Below are positions 1 through 11,626 of a stretch of DNA of 64,000 nt, one piece after another. The stretch is taken from NCBI GenBank assembly GCA_021399435.1, contig JAJTUP010000041.1, forward strand, positions 186,001 through 250,000. The letters are read 5' to 3'. The notes below the pieces were generated by a model. It saw nothing but the letters and a program-made list of their open reading frames with translations. It was not told where the DNA came from and made no database searches. Numbering within the stretch: the first letter of the stretch is position 1; the number at the start of each line of letters is the position of its first letter. This stretch comes from Diaporthe sp. PMI_573. Taxonomy: Eukaryota > Ascomycota > Sordariomycetes > Diaporthales > Diaporthaceae. A program made the translations under genes and the position numbers.

Positions 1-130
1 CGTTTTCTCTTCCAAGGGCAGCTCATATTCTTGGGATATTCACACTGCCTCCCAAAACTTCGTCCAAAAAAAGCCTCCTATCCCTCGTTTGTGACGTTCG
101 GTGGGGAAAGGAGTCATGCCTCCCAATTAC

Positions 131-395
131 TTAGATGGGGCAGCAGTACATGTTCTGTTGAGAGAGACTCGGTCAGCGTCTCGTAAATTCGTCTTCAAGG
201 GTATATCCAATGTGTAGAGGGTGATCTTACACTGGTGCACCTCTTGCAGTTGGGGAGCCATTTCGAGCACTGGGTGCAGTCTTCCTTCATACAGCAGCGC
301 ACGGGGGACGTGGGCTCCACAGCGGCTGCAAAGGCGACACTAGTGGTCATGCCGATGGCAACGACGAGAAAGATCTTGGTGATGTTGAACTGCAT
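131..395 (-). CDS. Small secreted cysteine-rich protein (effector-like), 62 aa, 2 exons
   Basis: Exon 1 is 395..231 and exon 2 is 154..131. Donor GTAAGA, branch CTGAC and acceptor CAACAG bound a 76-nt intron and keep frame. The product starts MQFNITK, has a hydrophobic signal peptide of about 25 residues ending in AFAAA, and a mature part of under 40 residues with eight cysteines (CC, then four single C, then CC near the C-terminus). Unspliced, the reading frame would end in a tail without the last CC pair, so the spliced form is preferred. Small, secreted and densely cysteine-paired is the usual profile of fungal effectors or antimicrobial peptides. I do not recognise a named family, and a role in host interaction is inference only. 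Confidence 0.6.
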
Positions 396-902
396 GTTGA
401 TAGGTATGTCGGAGCCAGGCGTTATGTCAGTGCTTGCTCTCGTAGTTGTTGACGGTATTGATGGTTTGTAATTATGCGTCAAGCTCGTCGAGTTGTTCGG
501 TGGGATTGGCGAAAGGGTCAGAGACGAAGGAACCTGAGTTTATATAGGCTCTCAGATGCTCACGGCTTTCGTGTGATTCACTGTCATCGTGAGCAGTGAC
601 GCATGGTAGTGACGAGGACGAGTACAACTGAGCTGTGAGCTGTGTTCTGGGTGTGATTGGTTTCAGCCAGACTCGTGGCTTGTCAGTTTTCGTAGCTTGG
701 CATGGGACTCCCAGAACAATTTTTTTAATTGAAATATGAAAGTAATATAGATCAATAAAATAAGATCTCAAAGTGGGTATCCCAAACTGTGGAATCCAGG
801 ACGGCTTATACCGTGTTACCCGGGCCGTTCATACATCTCCACGGCACTTGCACGTCACATTATAATGGCAGGCAAGTCACCTGCGAACTCGTTCCAGATC
901 CT
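396..902. other. Intergenic, no gene seen
   Basis: This lies between the 3' end of the urea transporter gene and the start of the small secreted protein gene. It probably holds the promoter of the latter. The short open frames here have no recognisable domain. Confidence 0.5.
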
Positions 903-3654
903 CTACTGCTTGGTCGTCTGCGACGCAGTATCCGGGACATCCGTGACCTTGCCCTCGATGGTCTCATTGAAGGCGTCGCTCTTCTTCTTCATGCCTAGCA
1001 TGCCCTTGGTGACCCGGACGATACTGTGGCGGCCCTCCCACAGGGGGAAGATGCCGACGGCGCCGGAGCTGGCGAAGATCCAGATGATGCCCACCGTCAC
1101 CCAGCCGGTGAAAAATGGCTTGGAAAACACGTAGCCGGACCCGTACATGGGCATGGGCCAGAGGACCAAGAAGCAGAGGGCCATCACGACGGTGAGCCAC
1201 TTGGCCAGCCGGGACGCCTTGTTGAGCTTCGCCATGTCCTGTTCCGGGGCCATGAGGACGACACCTGGCGGCGGCGACACGCCGCCCTCCAGCCCGCGCC
1301 CTTCGTCGCCCGATGACGAGGTATAAGCGTCATCGCTCTGCTTGATCGCGGCCATGGTCCCCCAGTCGTAGTCGTCGGCGCCGAAGCCGTAGGTGAGGAT
1401 CGGCACGAAGACGATGGGGCTCAGCAGCGCGACCACGTTGCCCGCCAGCATGGGGTTGTTGGACCCGAGGTTCTCGATGGAGAGCACGCCGTCGAACTCG
1501 CGCGCGCACGTCACCGTCCACGCTACGAGGGCGCATGCCAGGCCCAGGATGGGGGAGCCCGCGGCCGCGATCCAGTTCTGGCGTCGCCAGAACAGCGTCA
1601 GCGTGGCCGGGATTACGGCGGCGCTGATCATGACGCCCATCCAGAGCTGGATGTGGGCACGTCTGGTCAGCAACGAGGGAATAACTTCTCGGTGGAGAAT
1701 GATAAATGTGGCTGATCGGTCGGTGAGTGGTACTTACATAGATCCAGCCCATGGATATACCGGCGTGGTAGAGGCCGACGGAGAAGCCGGCCATGATCAC
1801 ACCGTAGGCACACACGCTGGTATGCGAGACGGCGATCAGTCGCTTACCGGGCGCCGAAGGGTTGATATAAGTCCTAGGTTATTCAGTAAATCACTTTGCC
1901 GTCCAACACCCGACTCGCAGGGGAACTGACTGGTAAATATCATATGTAACGATAGAAGAGACCGCAATGAGCTGTGCTGAAAATGCGGAAGTCACCGCCA
2001 CTGCGCCACGAGAGTCAGTCTCCTCAACGAGTATACACTGACTGATGGGATTGTCATCTTACTGAAGATCATGATGAGCGTGCAGATAGCGCCTGACTTG
2101 CCCAGCAGCCCGACGGCGGCGTATGGAAGCACCAGTCCCGCGCTGATATCAGCAGACAGCATTCGGTCGGGATATGTTGGGAACGCTGGGCTACCCTCGA
2201 GTGCCAGGGCAGAGAGACCCATCGTGGTGGCGCACAGCCATGGGATCGCGAACCAGGCGAGGCCGCCGATGATGTAGCCGGGAAGGGCATGGACTGGGGA
2301 CGCAGCGATGGCCTTGTTGTAGTAGCCTTGATGTAAAATCACGGTCAGTTATCTAGCCCAAGAACAGATAAGTCGCCGTGCCCTGGAGATGGGAGACTTA
2401 CCATTGTCCATGAAAACGGTTCCAAAGTTCCCTGGTGCACGTTAGCCAACGAATGTATGGGAGGAAAACAACGTTGCATTGTCTAGGAAGTTCGCGAGGT
2501 TGACAAAGGGCAATCAAGGAGCTGGATCTGATACGCACCCACGATGTTGATGACGAAGAAGATGGCGCCCTCCTTGGACCGCATGGTGAGATAAGAGCCT
2601 TCCGCGTTTCCCTCGACGGGGTGTGCCGCCGACGCGGCGATTAGACGGTCATAGACGACCGACGGCGACCCCAACTCGCTCCCCGTTGCGTACGCAGTAA
2701 GGGCGAAAATGAGTATGATGACGAGGATAATGACGGTGTGAACGTAATCAGTGAGGAACGTGGCTTTGATCCTGGCCGATGAAGTCAGTGGCATATTCAC
2801 TTGAGTCTCTGGGGGTGTGGAAACATCACGAGCTTACCCGCCAAACATGGTGTAGAGGACAACACCCACGGGCAGCAGGAAACAGGCTGCTTCGGTCGAC
2901 ATGCCCGTGAGGGACGTCACCACAGCTGAACCGCCCACCACCAGCATCAAGGTGACCAGGATGTTCGTGGACAGGCCAAAGCAGATGAATACAAAATGAG
3001 TGGTCCGGCCTGTACAGATGTCAGCAGGAAACTTCCTCTCAAGCATAGCCCTGACCCTCATCGGATGGGAGAACTAACCATATCGCGCGCGAATGACCTC
3101 GAGGACGGTGTGAGCATTAGGGGCTCGCCTCTTGAGCTCAATGGCGAGCGTGGCAAAGAGGATGATCTGGACTGTGGCGCCGGATGCATACTGTGAGCAA
3201 GTGTTAGCGGCCCCACAGGCACATATTGGCACAGGAGAAGGCCTGGCGCGACATGACTGACCCAGAAAGGACCAGAGACTCCATATCGATACGCCACGCC
3301 CGAGGACTGTAGCAGCGTAGCAGCCCAGGTCCAGGACGAGACGACAGCTGACGCGACAAGGCCGGACTTGACTGTCCTGCCAGCGGTGTTGAACATCTCC
3401 GAGGTCTGAGACTCATTGTTATATCTGCGTGGCGCCAAAGAGTTCATCAGACAACAGTTCACGATCGAAAGGGGGCGGGTGACATTGATTGGCTTGGGAT
3501 GCAGCGCCGGCGTGTCTCACCTCTTCAAAACCCAGGTGGTGAGGATCATTCCAAGGGCGAACAGAAAGCCGAGGCCGATGATGATGCCATAGCCATATGC
3601 CTGGCTTAGAGGGGGGGCTACAGTACCCGAGGATGGACCACCACCGCCAGCCAT
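903..3654 (-). CDS. DUR3: Urea/proton symporter (urea active transporter, sodium:solute symporter family), 685 aa, 10 exons
   Basis: Predicted plasma-membrane importer of urea. Exons on the minus strand: 3654..3521, 3424..3262, 3190..3079, 3009..2838, 2771..2539, 2431..2402, 2326..2063, 2000..1931, 1873..1738 and 1646..903. The total of 2058 nt is divisible by three, and every join continues a DUR3-like sequence. The start [10 protein letters not shown] is followed at once by a membrane segment. Family-typical stretches include the region around RARYG, the block [17 protein letters not shown], and [21 protein letters not shown]. The length fits fungal DUR3/UreA proteins, which I recall as roughly 690-735 aa. 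Exon 6 is only 30 nt. The gene is divergent from urea amidolyase, which would consume the imported urea. The shared promoter carries GATA-factor sites, so nitrogen repression is likely. Confidence 0.93.
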
Positions 3655-4834
3655 GATGACAGACTTGTGATCAGACGTCTGAGGCAACCGTTGAGGGTTC
3701 GGACCTTTGACTGAAAATTTTCGAGCTATCCGAAAAGATGTCTCAAGTGTCTGTGATTAAATACACGCAGCAGAACTGGCTCGCCGCACCGGGACTCGGG
3801 GGGGCAGGGTCGCACTGCATCTTATGAATGGATCACTTGAGACGTGCTGCAAGCATGGGGAGAGGCTTACTGCAACACAAGAAACGCCCATCCGTGCCAA
3901 TTGCGGTACCATGCAAAACTAAATGCACGTGGGATGGCATGCTAGGAACCGTGGACCTGGGCGCGATTTCGACACCGGAGATGTTGGTCGCGCGGCTGGC
4001 CATTGGCAGTGATAAGGCGGCATGTACCACAGGCGTAACACTTGAAGCTTAGGCGAGTCAAGACGGGAAAATCTAACCTTAGCACGTCCCCCGGACAAGA
4101 TGATAGGCAGAGACCAAGCGAGATAAGGCGTTTAGTAAGATGCTTAGTGCTCGCCGGTCAACCTTCTTATCATTGCATCCGAGTGGGCGTGACCGAGCCA
4201 ACAAATCACCGTGAGTGATCAAGGTTCTGATAAGGAAGATAAGATTGTCACAACCTCCACTCACAGAAAGTTCCGGCGGCGATGAGAAGCAGCGCAGGCT
4301 GCTCAGGTAATCATAGATTCATAATCGAGACCTCGATACGCGGTAGATGCTGCCAAGTGCCTTGCCGTGCGCCCATGTGGCCTACCGCCCGACTATCCGT
4401 CTCGTTGTGCGTGGGTACTTATATGTTGAGATACCACTGATAAGATTGCTGGCCTCATTACGGATAACCTAAATGTCTTGTCCACCACGAGCCTGCTTGG
4501 CAAGCCTGGCCGGGAGCACGCAGTGTCAAGTCGATATGCAAAACACCAAAGAGAAGGACCCGGCGGGCTGCTCTGCGGAGCTCTGCGATCACGCACCCTC
4601 GCCGCCGGTCAAGTCGTCCACGTCAAACGAGGTGATATCTCGCCATATCGCGACTTCGAGCCGGACCAAGTCATCATGGCTATGCGCATGGCTAGGCGCT
4701 ACTTAAAAGACGCGAGACGGTTGCGAGTGCCCACTGTCATAGATCCGGAAGCATAACGTACTCGGTGCATTTCGTTCCCCTTCAATGGAGTGAGCCCTCT
4801 GTCGTTTAGCGTGCAAGAAGACAAACCTAGACTC
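3655..4834. promoter_or_regulatory. Divergent promoter of the urea transporter and urea amidolyase, rich in GATAAG sites
   Basis: Six exact GATAAG cores, counting both strands, lie at 4011-4016, 4122-4127, 4166-4171 (reverse), 4229-4234, 4238-4243 and 4439-4444. About 0.6 would be expected by chance in 1.2 kb. A weaker GATAAC lies near 4463. GATAAG is the core bound by AreA/NIT2-type GATA activators and Gln3-type factors that switch on nitrogen-source genes when ammonium and glutamine are scarce. The pair at 4229 and 4238 is spaced 9 bp, and paired sites are typical of strong AreA/NIT2 targets. Short open frames between 4390 and 4790 show no recognisable domain. Confidence 0.7.
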
Positions 4835-7800
4835 ATGCCCAAGATGCGAGGTAACGTAGCCTCTCTCCCAGGGCCGGCGCCGCTAGCCTGTGTCAAACTT
4901 CGAGAGCCTTTCCCTAACAAGAAACACAGCCAGTACAAATGGCGACCAATCAGGGCTACCATTGACCATCTCTGAATGGAAAGATGCCAATGCAGCTAGC
5001 GGCGGGCTGCAAAGGCTCCTCTCGCTGCTGGCCAAGGAGAGGGAGACCCAGTCCAATGCCTGGATCGCGCTGGCGAGCGACGACGCCGTCCGCCAGCAAT
5101 GGGAGACGGCGGAAGAGGCCAGGGCCAGCGGGGCCGACGTGCCAATGTTCGGCGTCCCGTTCGCAGCCAAGGACAACATGGACGCCGCGGGCTTCCCCAC
5201 GACGGCGGCGTGCCCAGCCTTTGCCGACGGGCCCGCCGGGGCCGACGCCACCGTCATCGCCCGCCTGAAGGGCGCCGGCGCCATCCTGGTCGGCAAGACC
5301 AACCTGGACCAGTTCGCCACAGGCCTGGTGGGCACGCGGTCGCCCTACGGGGCCGTCCCGAACACGTTCGCCCCCGACCGCGTCAGCGGCGGGTCCAGCT
5401 CCGGGAGCGCCGTTGTTGTGGCCCGGGGCGTGGTGCCGTTCTCCCTCGGCACGGACACCGCCGGCTCCGGGAGGGTCCCGGCCGGCCTGAATAATATCGT
5501 CGGCCTGAAGCCGACCCGGGGCGCCATCAGCACGGCCGGCGTGCTGCCCGCGTGCCGGTCCCTGGACTGCGTGTCTATATTTGCGCTGACGGTCGAGGAT
5601 GCCCGGGAGGTCCTCGCCGTCGCGGAGGGGTATGACCCGTCGGACCCGTTCTCTCGACTGCGGCCGGCCCCGGCGGGTGGACCGGCCATCTCACAGTCTC
5701 CTCTCATCTTTGCCATCTGCAAAAGCCCCGAATGGTTCGGCGGCGACGCTAGGGAGGCCGCGTACGAGGCTTCGCTCGAAAGAATCAGGCACGCAGGAAT
5801 CGCCCTGGAGCCAGTCGACTTCTCAGACCTGTTCGAGCTTGCCGGCCTGCTCTACGAGGGCCCGTGGGTCGCTGAGAGATACGCCGCCATCCAGTCCTTC
5901 ATCCAGGAACACCCTGCAGAGCTGGACCCGACCGTCCGCAGCATCATCCTCAAGGCGCCGGGCTTCAGCGCTGCCGACCTGTTCCAGGCACAGTACCGGC
6001 GCCAACGCCTCACAAACAAAATCAGCAAAGATTTTGCCAGGTTTGATGCTGTCCTCGTGCCGACGGCTCCCACCTTCCCACTGCTCAAGGACGTCGCCCG
6101 GGAGCCCGTCAGAGAGAACTCGCTCTTGGGCACCTATACCAACTTTGTTAACTTCCTGGACTGGTCGGCCCTGTCAATCCCTGCCGGCTTCTGTGCCCAG
6201 GGACTGCCCTTCGGTATCACGGTCATATCAAATACCTGGCAAGAGCCCAAACTCATTGCGCTGGCCAAGATACTGCTGCACTCGATGGGTGAGCGGCCCC
6301 TGGGGGCCACCGGGAGACCATACCAAGAACCCGAGGAGACGGAAGCCCAGGGCCCCACCATCACGGGAAGAACGGCGCCCCCCGTTAAGACCGTGTCTGT
6401 CGCCGTCGTAGGAGCCCACCTGAGAGGGTTTCCCCTCAACAAGGACCTCACGTCAAGGGGAGCGACATTTGCAGAGGCTACCAGGACGGCGCCCCGATAC
6501 CGGCTCTTCTCCCTCGCGGCTGCCGGAGGATCCATTCGAAAGCCCGGCCTGCAGCGCGTCGGGAAGGACCGGGCCGGCAGTTCGATCGAGGTCGAGGTCT
6601 GGAACGTGCCAGAGTCCCAATTCGCAAGCTTCTTCGGCACTATTCCAAGCCCATTGGGGCTCGGTTCCGTCGAGCTCGCGACGGGGTCCTGGGTTTTTGG
6701 TTTCATCTGCGAACCTTTCGGCCTGGACGGCGCGGCCGATATTAGCCATTACGGGGGCTGGCGGGGCTACATGGCCGCGCAGTCTGGCGATGGCCCCTCA
6801 TCAAAACACCCTGCTCGGCCGATCAAGTCAGTTCTTATCGCCAACAGGGGTGAAATAGCAGTCCGCATAATCAAGACCCTCCGGGACCTAAGCATAAAGT
6901 CCATCGCGATCTACTCGCGCCCCGACGCATCAGCCGAGCACGTCCGAACCGCTGACGCAGCCTGGCCCCTCGCCGGCGAGACAGTAAGCGAGACATACCT
7001 CTCCGCCGCCCAGATCCTAGATATCGCACACAAGGCCGCGGCGGACGCGGTGATCCCAGGCTACGGGTTCCTCGCCGAGAACGCCGACTTTGCCGCGCAG
7101 GTCGAGGATGCGGGTCTGGTCTGGATCGGGCCGGCGCCCCAGCAGATGCGCGACATCGGGCTGAAGCACCGGGCGCGCGAGATCGCGCGGGCCGCCGGCG
7201 TCCCCACGGTCCCCGGATCGGCGCTGCTGCTCGGCGAAGACGGCGGCGAGCAGGCGCTCGCCGAGGCGCGCAGGATCGGGTTCCCGGTTATGGTTAAGAG
7301 CACCGCCGGTGGCGGGGGTATCGGACTGCGCGTGTCGCGTGATGCCGAGTCGCTGAAGGGGGACTACGCGAGTGTCCAGAGGCTGGCGGCTTCCAACTTT
7401 GGCGATGCCGGCGTGTTCTTGGAGCGCTTTGTCCAGCGGGCCCGGCATGTTGAGGTGCAGATACTGGGCGACGGCAAGGGCGCCGTGGTCACCGTTGGCG
7501 AGAGGGACTGCTCCCTCCAGAGGCGCAACCAAAAGGTTGTGGAGGAGTGCCCAGCTTTCTTTGTGCCTCGTGAGGTACGGCAGAGGATGCGGAAGGCTGC
7601 GGTGGACTTGGCCAAGGCGGTCAACTATCGCAATGTCGGCACGGTCGAGTTTATCTACGATATTGAGAAGGGCGATTTCTTCTTTCTCGAGATGAATACA
7701 CGCCTGCAGGTTGAGCACCCGGTGACGGAAGAGGTGTTCGGTTTGGACCTGGTCAAGTCAATGGTCCAGATCGCCGGGGGGCAGTTTGACATTCAGCAGC

Positions 7801-10639
7801 TCGAGGCCCGAGGCACTGACGACATATTCGCGATTGAGGCACGCATTTATGCCGAGTCCCCGCTGCAGAGCTTTCGTCCATCGTCGGGAAGGCTACTGGA
7901 AGTTCAATTCCCTGCCGGGGTTCGCGTAGACACATGGGTCCGCTCTGGCGCCGAATTGTCATCCTCTTACGACCCTCTGATTGCCAAGATCATTGCAACT
8001 GGCAGTTCGAGGGATTCAGCGATACAAAGACTACTGGAGGCTCTGAAGTCAACATCGATCGCTGGTGTCGAGACGAACGTGGACTACGTGGCCCAAGCCA
8101 TCGCATCGCCAGAGTTCAGGGCTGGGAACTTCAGCACAAAGACACTAGACGCCTTTCACTATCAGGCCGCCGCCGTTGAAGTTATCGAGCCTGGCCCAGG
8201 GACTACAGTTCAGGACTACCCTGGTCGAACCGGCTTCTGGCAGGTGGGCATCCCCCCGTCAGGTCCGATGGACAGTTACGCCTTCCGACTGGCAAATAGG
8301 CTTGTCGGCAACGAGGACGGCGCCGCGGGACTTGAATGTACGACGCAGGGGCCGAAATTGTTGTTCCACTGCGATGCGATAGTTGCCGTGGCCGGCGCCC
8401 CAGCCGATGTCTCGATCGGCGGGCAGAGAGTCGAGTCTGCCAGGGAAATTCGGGTCCGAAAGGGCCAGACGCTTTCCGTGAGCCAGCCCTCTTCTGGGTG
8501 CCGTTGTTACATTGCCTTCCGAGGTGGAGGTCTTCGTGTGCCAGAGGTGTATGGAAGTCGGTCGACGTTTCCGCTTGGAGAATTCGGCGGCCACAATGGA
8601 CGAATACTGCAGTGTGGGGACCTTCTACGGCTGGAAAACAGGCATGTGGACGAAGCGGTGGTGTCCCCACAGGCTATGCTCCCTAGGCTCCCGATCCCGA
8701 GCGGCGCCCAACCGCGCTGGAACGTCGCTGTGATGCCGGGCCCACATGGCTGTCCCGAATATTTCACGCCAGAAAGCTATGCAGAGCTCTTCACGGCATC
8801 CTGGACCGTCCACTACAACAGTAACCGGTCGGGGGTTCGTCTCAAAGGGCCTAAGCCAGAATGGGCGCGCCCGGACGGTGGGTCTGCTGGTCTACACCCA
8901 TCTAACATACACGACAGCCCATACGCGATAGGCAGCATCAGTTTTACCGGCGATGACGCCGTGGTCTTGACGGGCGATGGACCCAGCCTCGGTGGGTTTG
9001 TAGTGTTCGCCACTGTCATCTCGGCTGACATGTGGAAGTTTGGGCAGATGCGACCTGGCGACCAGATCCAATTGGTGCCGGTCCGTCGAAGCTGGGCACT
9101 TGATCAGTCAGAACGCCTAAGCATAGCCATTAATGAGCTTGGGGAGCTGCCCGGGGATTCATCCCCTCAGCCATCAGGTATTTCAGCTCAGGATTATCTC
9201 TCTTCAGAGGTGGTCGCCCTCGGCGATGGAGAAAACAAAATCGTCTGTCGGCCATTTGGCGACCGGGCGCTCTTGCTGGAGTTTGGGCAGCACGATGGAT
9301 TCAACCTACGACAAACGTTCCGGATCATGAGCCTCTTCCGGCAACACGAGGCGTCACCAATCCCTGACGTTGACGAGCTGGTTCCTGGAGTCCGCACGCT
9401 GCTTGTCATGTACAGGGCGAGCAAGGCAGCCGCTGGGAATTCCGTCGACGAGTTGAGGACGCGGGTGGCCGCACTACTAGAGCAACAGCTGCCGAGCACC
9501 CTTGGGTCCCGCCGAGTCAGACTGCCATTCGTGTTTGACGACAGAGTCAGCCAGGCGGCCGTCGACCGCTACATGGCCACGATCCGCAGTTCTGCGCCAT
9601 ATCTTCCGCGCAACGTGGAATTCCTGAGGCAGTTGAACTTTCCCAGCAGGGGGATTGGAGCCGTTCAGGAGACATTGGAGAGCAGCGACTTCCTGGTGCT
9701 CGGGCTCGGCGATGTCTTCTTGGGCTCTCCCTGCGCGGTGCCACTGGACCCGCGACATCGTCTTTTCGGCACAAAGTACAATCCCTCGCGGTCATACACG
9801 CCCCGGAACTCGGTGGGCATCGGTGGGCAGTACATGTGTATCTATGCGACGGACTCCCCTGGGGGATACCAGCTGGTAGGCAGGACAGCACCCATCTGGG
9901 ACGCGAATAAAAGTGTCCGTGGTAGTTGTGGGAGCGGTGGCAAGCGTGGTGTTGCGGGTGTTGCGAGTGGAGACGCGGCCTGGAGGTTCCAGCTGCTTGA
10001 TAGAATCTCGTTCTATGGCGTGTCGGAGGAGACGCTGGATGAGGCCATCGCCACGAGTCGATGGCAGCAGCTGATCACTGTCGAGGAAGGGAGCCTGGAT
10101 CTGGGCGAGTACGAGTGCTGGCTGGAGGGAAACACCGGAGACATTGAGAGCGTGACGCATCAGCGGGCAGAGGCGGTGCGGAATGCCCCCTTCTATAGCG
10201 AGCTTCTGAGGCCTTTCAAGCCCGACACAAATACCGACACTGACACCGAACGTTCCTTGTCTAGCTTCCAAGGAGCGACGGAAACCAGCCTTGTGGGAGA
10301 ACGGGTGAAGGCCAACATCCCAGGGAGATGTTTTCGCATTGAGGTGGAGGAGGGTCAAGAGGTCGGGCAGGGAGATGCCGTGGTGAGTCTGTCCATGTTA
10401 TAACACCTCTGGTTGGTGTCACCAATCATCTGTTTACTGTTTAAGAGCAGAGTCAATGGACTCACTGACTGATTTAATGACTGACTGACATGATATTGAT
10501 GAAGGCCTGGATCGAATCGAACAAGATGGAACTCAAAATCTGCTCGCCAGTGCGAGGCAAGTGTGTCAAGGTTTGTGTAGAGGCTGGCAGCATCGTGACA
10601 GCGGCTGATGACCTTCTCATCATTTCCGCGGCGACATAA
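4835..10639 (+). CDS. DUR1,2: Urea amidolyase (urea carboxylase + allophanate hydrolase), 1867 aa, 3 exons
   Basis: Biotin- and ATP-dependent conversion of urea to allophanate, then to ammonium and CO2, in the cytosol. Exons are 4835..4850 (16 nt, MPKMR plus one base), 4930..10382 and 10505..10639; frame is kept at both joins (5604 nt). Intron 1 has donor GTAACG and branch CCTAAC 11 nt before CACAG. It replaces a GTG-led frame that has no ATG before the amidase core. Order of domains: amidase/allophanate hydrolase (about 20-600; Lys86 in FAAKDN, Ser161/162 in GGSSSGSA, Ser185 in GTDTAGSGR), biotin carboxylase (about 640-1090; IANRGEIAVRI, KSTAGGGGIG, FLEMNTRLQVEHPVTE), carboxyltransferase-like (about 1100-1730) and biotinyl domain. 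The last is completed only by exon 3, with acceptor Lys1830 in ESNKMEL. Yeast Dur1,2 is about 1835 aa. No internal stop seen. Confidence 0.95.
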
Positions 10640-11210
10640 TTCTGTATTGTTGGATTGGTAGAGGTCGAATCTGCAACGGATTTGCAGTAGACAACCTTGC
10701 TCGTAGATATCTCAGGCACCGTTGAAGCTGAGGGTAGAGTTGATCGTGGGGGAGCCTTGGGCGTGGACATCGAATCTGGGGTTTTGGGGGGAGAAGTGGG
10801 GGCTGCAGGGGTGCAGGTGCTCATGTGGGGGCGCAACCAGTTCGTACCAGGACGCACCAACGCAGGGACAGGGTACCCTTCAAATTCCCTCGTCGACCAA
10901 AAATTGTTGACATGAACGCGTTACCTACTGAGTACCTTGATACTTGCGAGTGAGCTGCGCCTTATCTCAACGACCTTCTCAACCAGTAAATCGCATCCTC
11001 ACCAACCTCAGCACAGATGATGTTTGCACAGTGTCGCTTTTCCCTTTTCCCTACCACCCTAAGTTACTTGGTCCCTTGGCTACGGCAGTTCCTAGCTGAC
11101 AGTATTCACAAACCTCAATTAGGTCACTATATCTACCCCGCTTTCTCCTTTCTCTTAGCCACAAGCCCTACCCGCCAAACAAGGACGCACCTCCGGCTCC
11201 ACTGGTAGGG
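10640..11210. other. Intergenic, no gene seen
   Basis: This is the terminator side of urea amidolyase. Overlapping short open frames on both strands are low in complexity (Ser/Thr/Pro against Gly/Val) and lack any recognisable domain. Confidence 0.4.
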
Positions 11211-11216
11211 CAAGCT

Positions 11217-11597
11217 CAAGTTGAGTTCCACTATCGCGTTGTCTGCTGTTATCCTGAACTTCGAAACTTCTCTTGGAAGCCTGATGGGAGCTTCCGAAAC
11301 AAGACGCTGCCAAAATTGGAGGAGGAGCTTCCAATACAGCTGGAATGGCCGCAATTTAAGCATTTGGATTTCCAGCTGACCGCACCGAATGCGCGCGCTG
11401 GACACTTCGTCTGCCGTGGCAGGGAAGACCAATTTGATGCTTTGAAGCGCCACCTTGTTGGTATCATTCAAGATTGCATTGCAGATACGCCGTGCGGTAA
11501 GACGAGCTTGGTTGAATTCGGTATTGAGCTATTGGCGGACGTGAATTCGGTGAGGAAATGGTGGACGGTGAAGGAGCTCACTGACTTCGACTGGTAG
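11217..11597 (+). CDS. Unrecognised open frame, possibly a gene remnant
   Basis: An open frame of roughly 125 codons beginning near VEFHYRVVCCYPEL and ending VKELTDFDW. Residue composition looks protein-like (mixed charged and aromatic residues, few low-complexity runs), but no ATG leads it in frame nearby and no domain is recognised. It could be the 3' exon of a small gene with upstream exons in 11017-11210, or a remnant left beside the inverted-repeat element that starts 30 bp downstream. Function unknown. Confidence 0.25.
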   Translation, partial: QVEFHYRVVCCYPELRNFSWKPDGSFRNKTLPKLEEELPIQLEWPQFKHLDFQLTAPNARAGHFVCRGREDQFDALKRHLVGIIQDCIADTPCGKTSLVEFGIELLADVNSVRKWWTVKELTDFDW

Positions 11598-11626
11598 TTA
11601 AATATTGCTCAGTATTGAGAACAAAG

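Noticed and set aside
472..771. A 99-codon minus-strand frame between the first two genes
   Set aside because: No ATG-supported domain or signal peptide; it lies where the promoter of the small secreted protein should be.
1330..1815. A 161-codon minus-strand frame overlapping the urea transporter
   Set aside because: Its first part is exon 9, but it then runs through an intron into the wrong frame of exon 10. The splice at 1646 restores the transporter frame.
4473..4756. Short frames in the divergent promoter, one ending in a basic helix-like stretch
   Set aside because: No recognised domain, and frames conflict; the region is better explained as regulatory DNA. A remnant of an older gene cannot be fully excluded.
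4890..4929. GTG as the start codon of urea amidolyase
   Set aside because: Non-ATG starts are very rare in fungi, and a small upstream exon with perfect intron signals gives an ATG in frame.
5099..8670. Many long GC-rich frames on both strands inside urea amidolyase
   Set aside because: Arg/Pro/Ala-rich shadows of a GC-rich coding region; none shows a domain.
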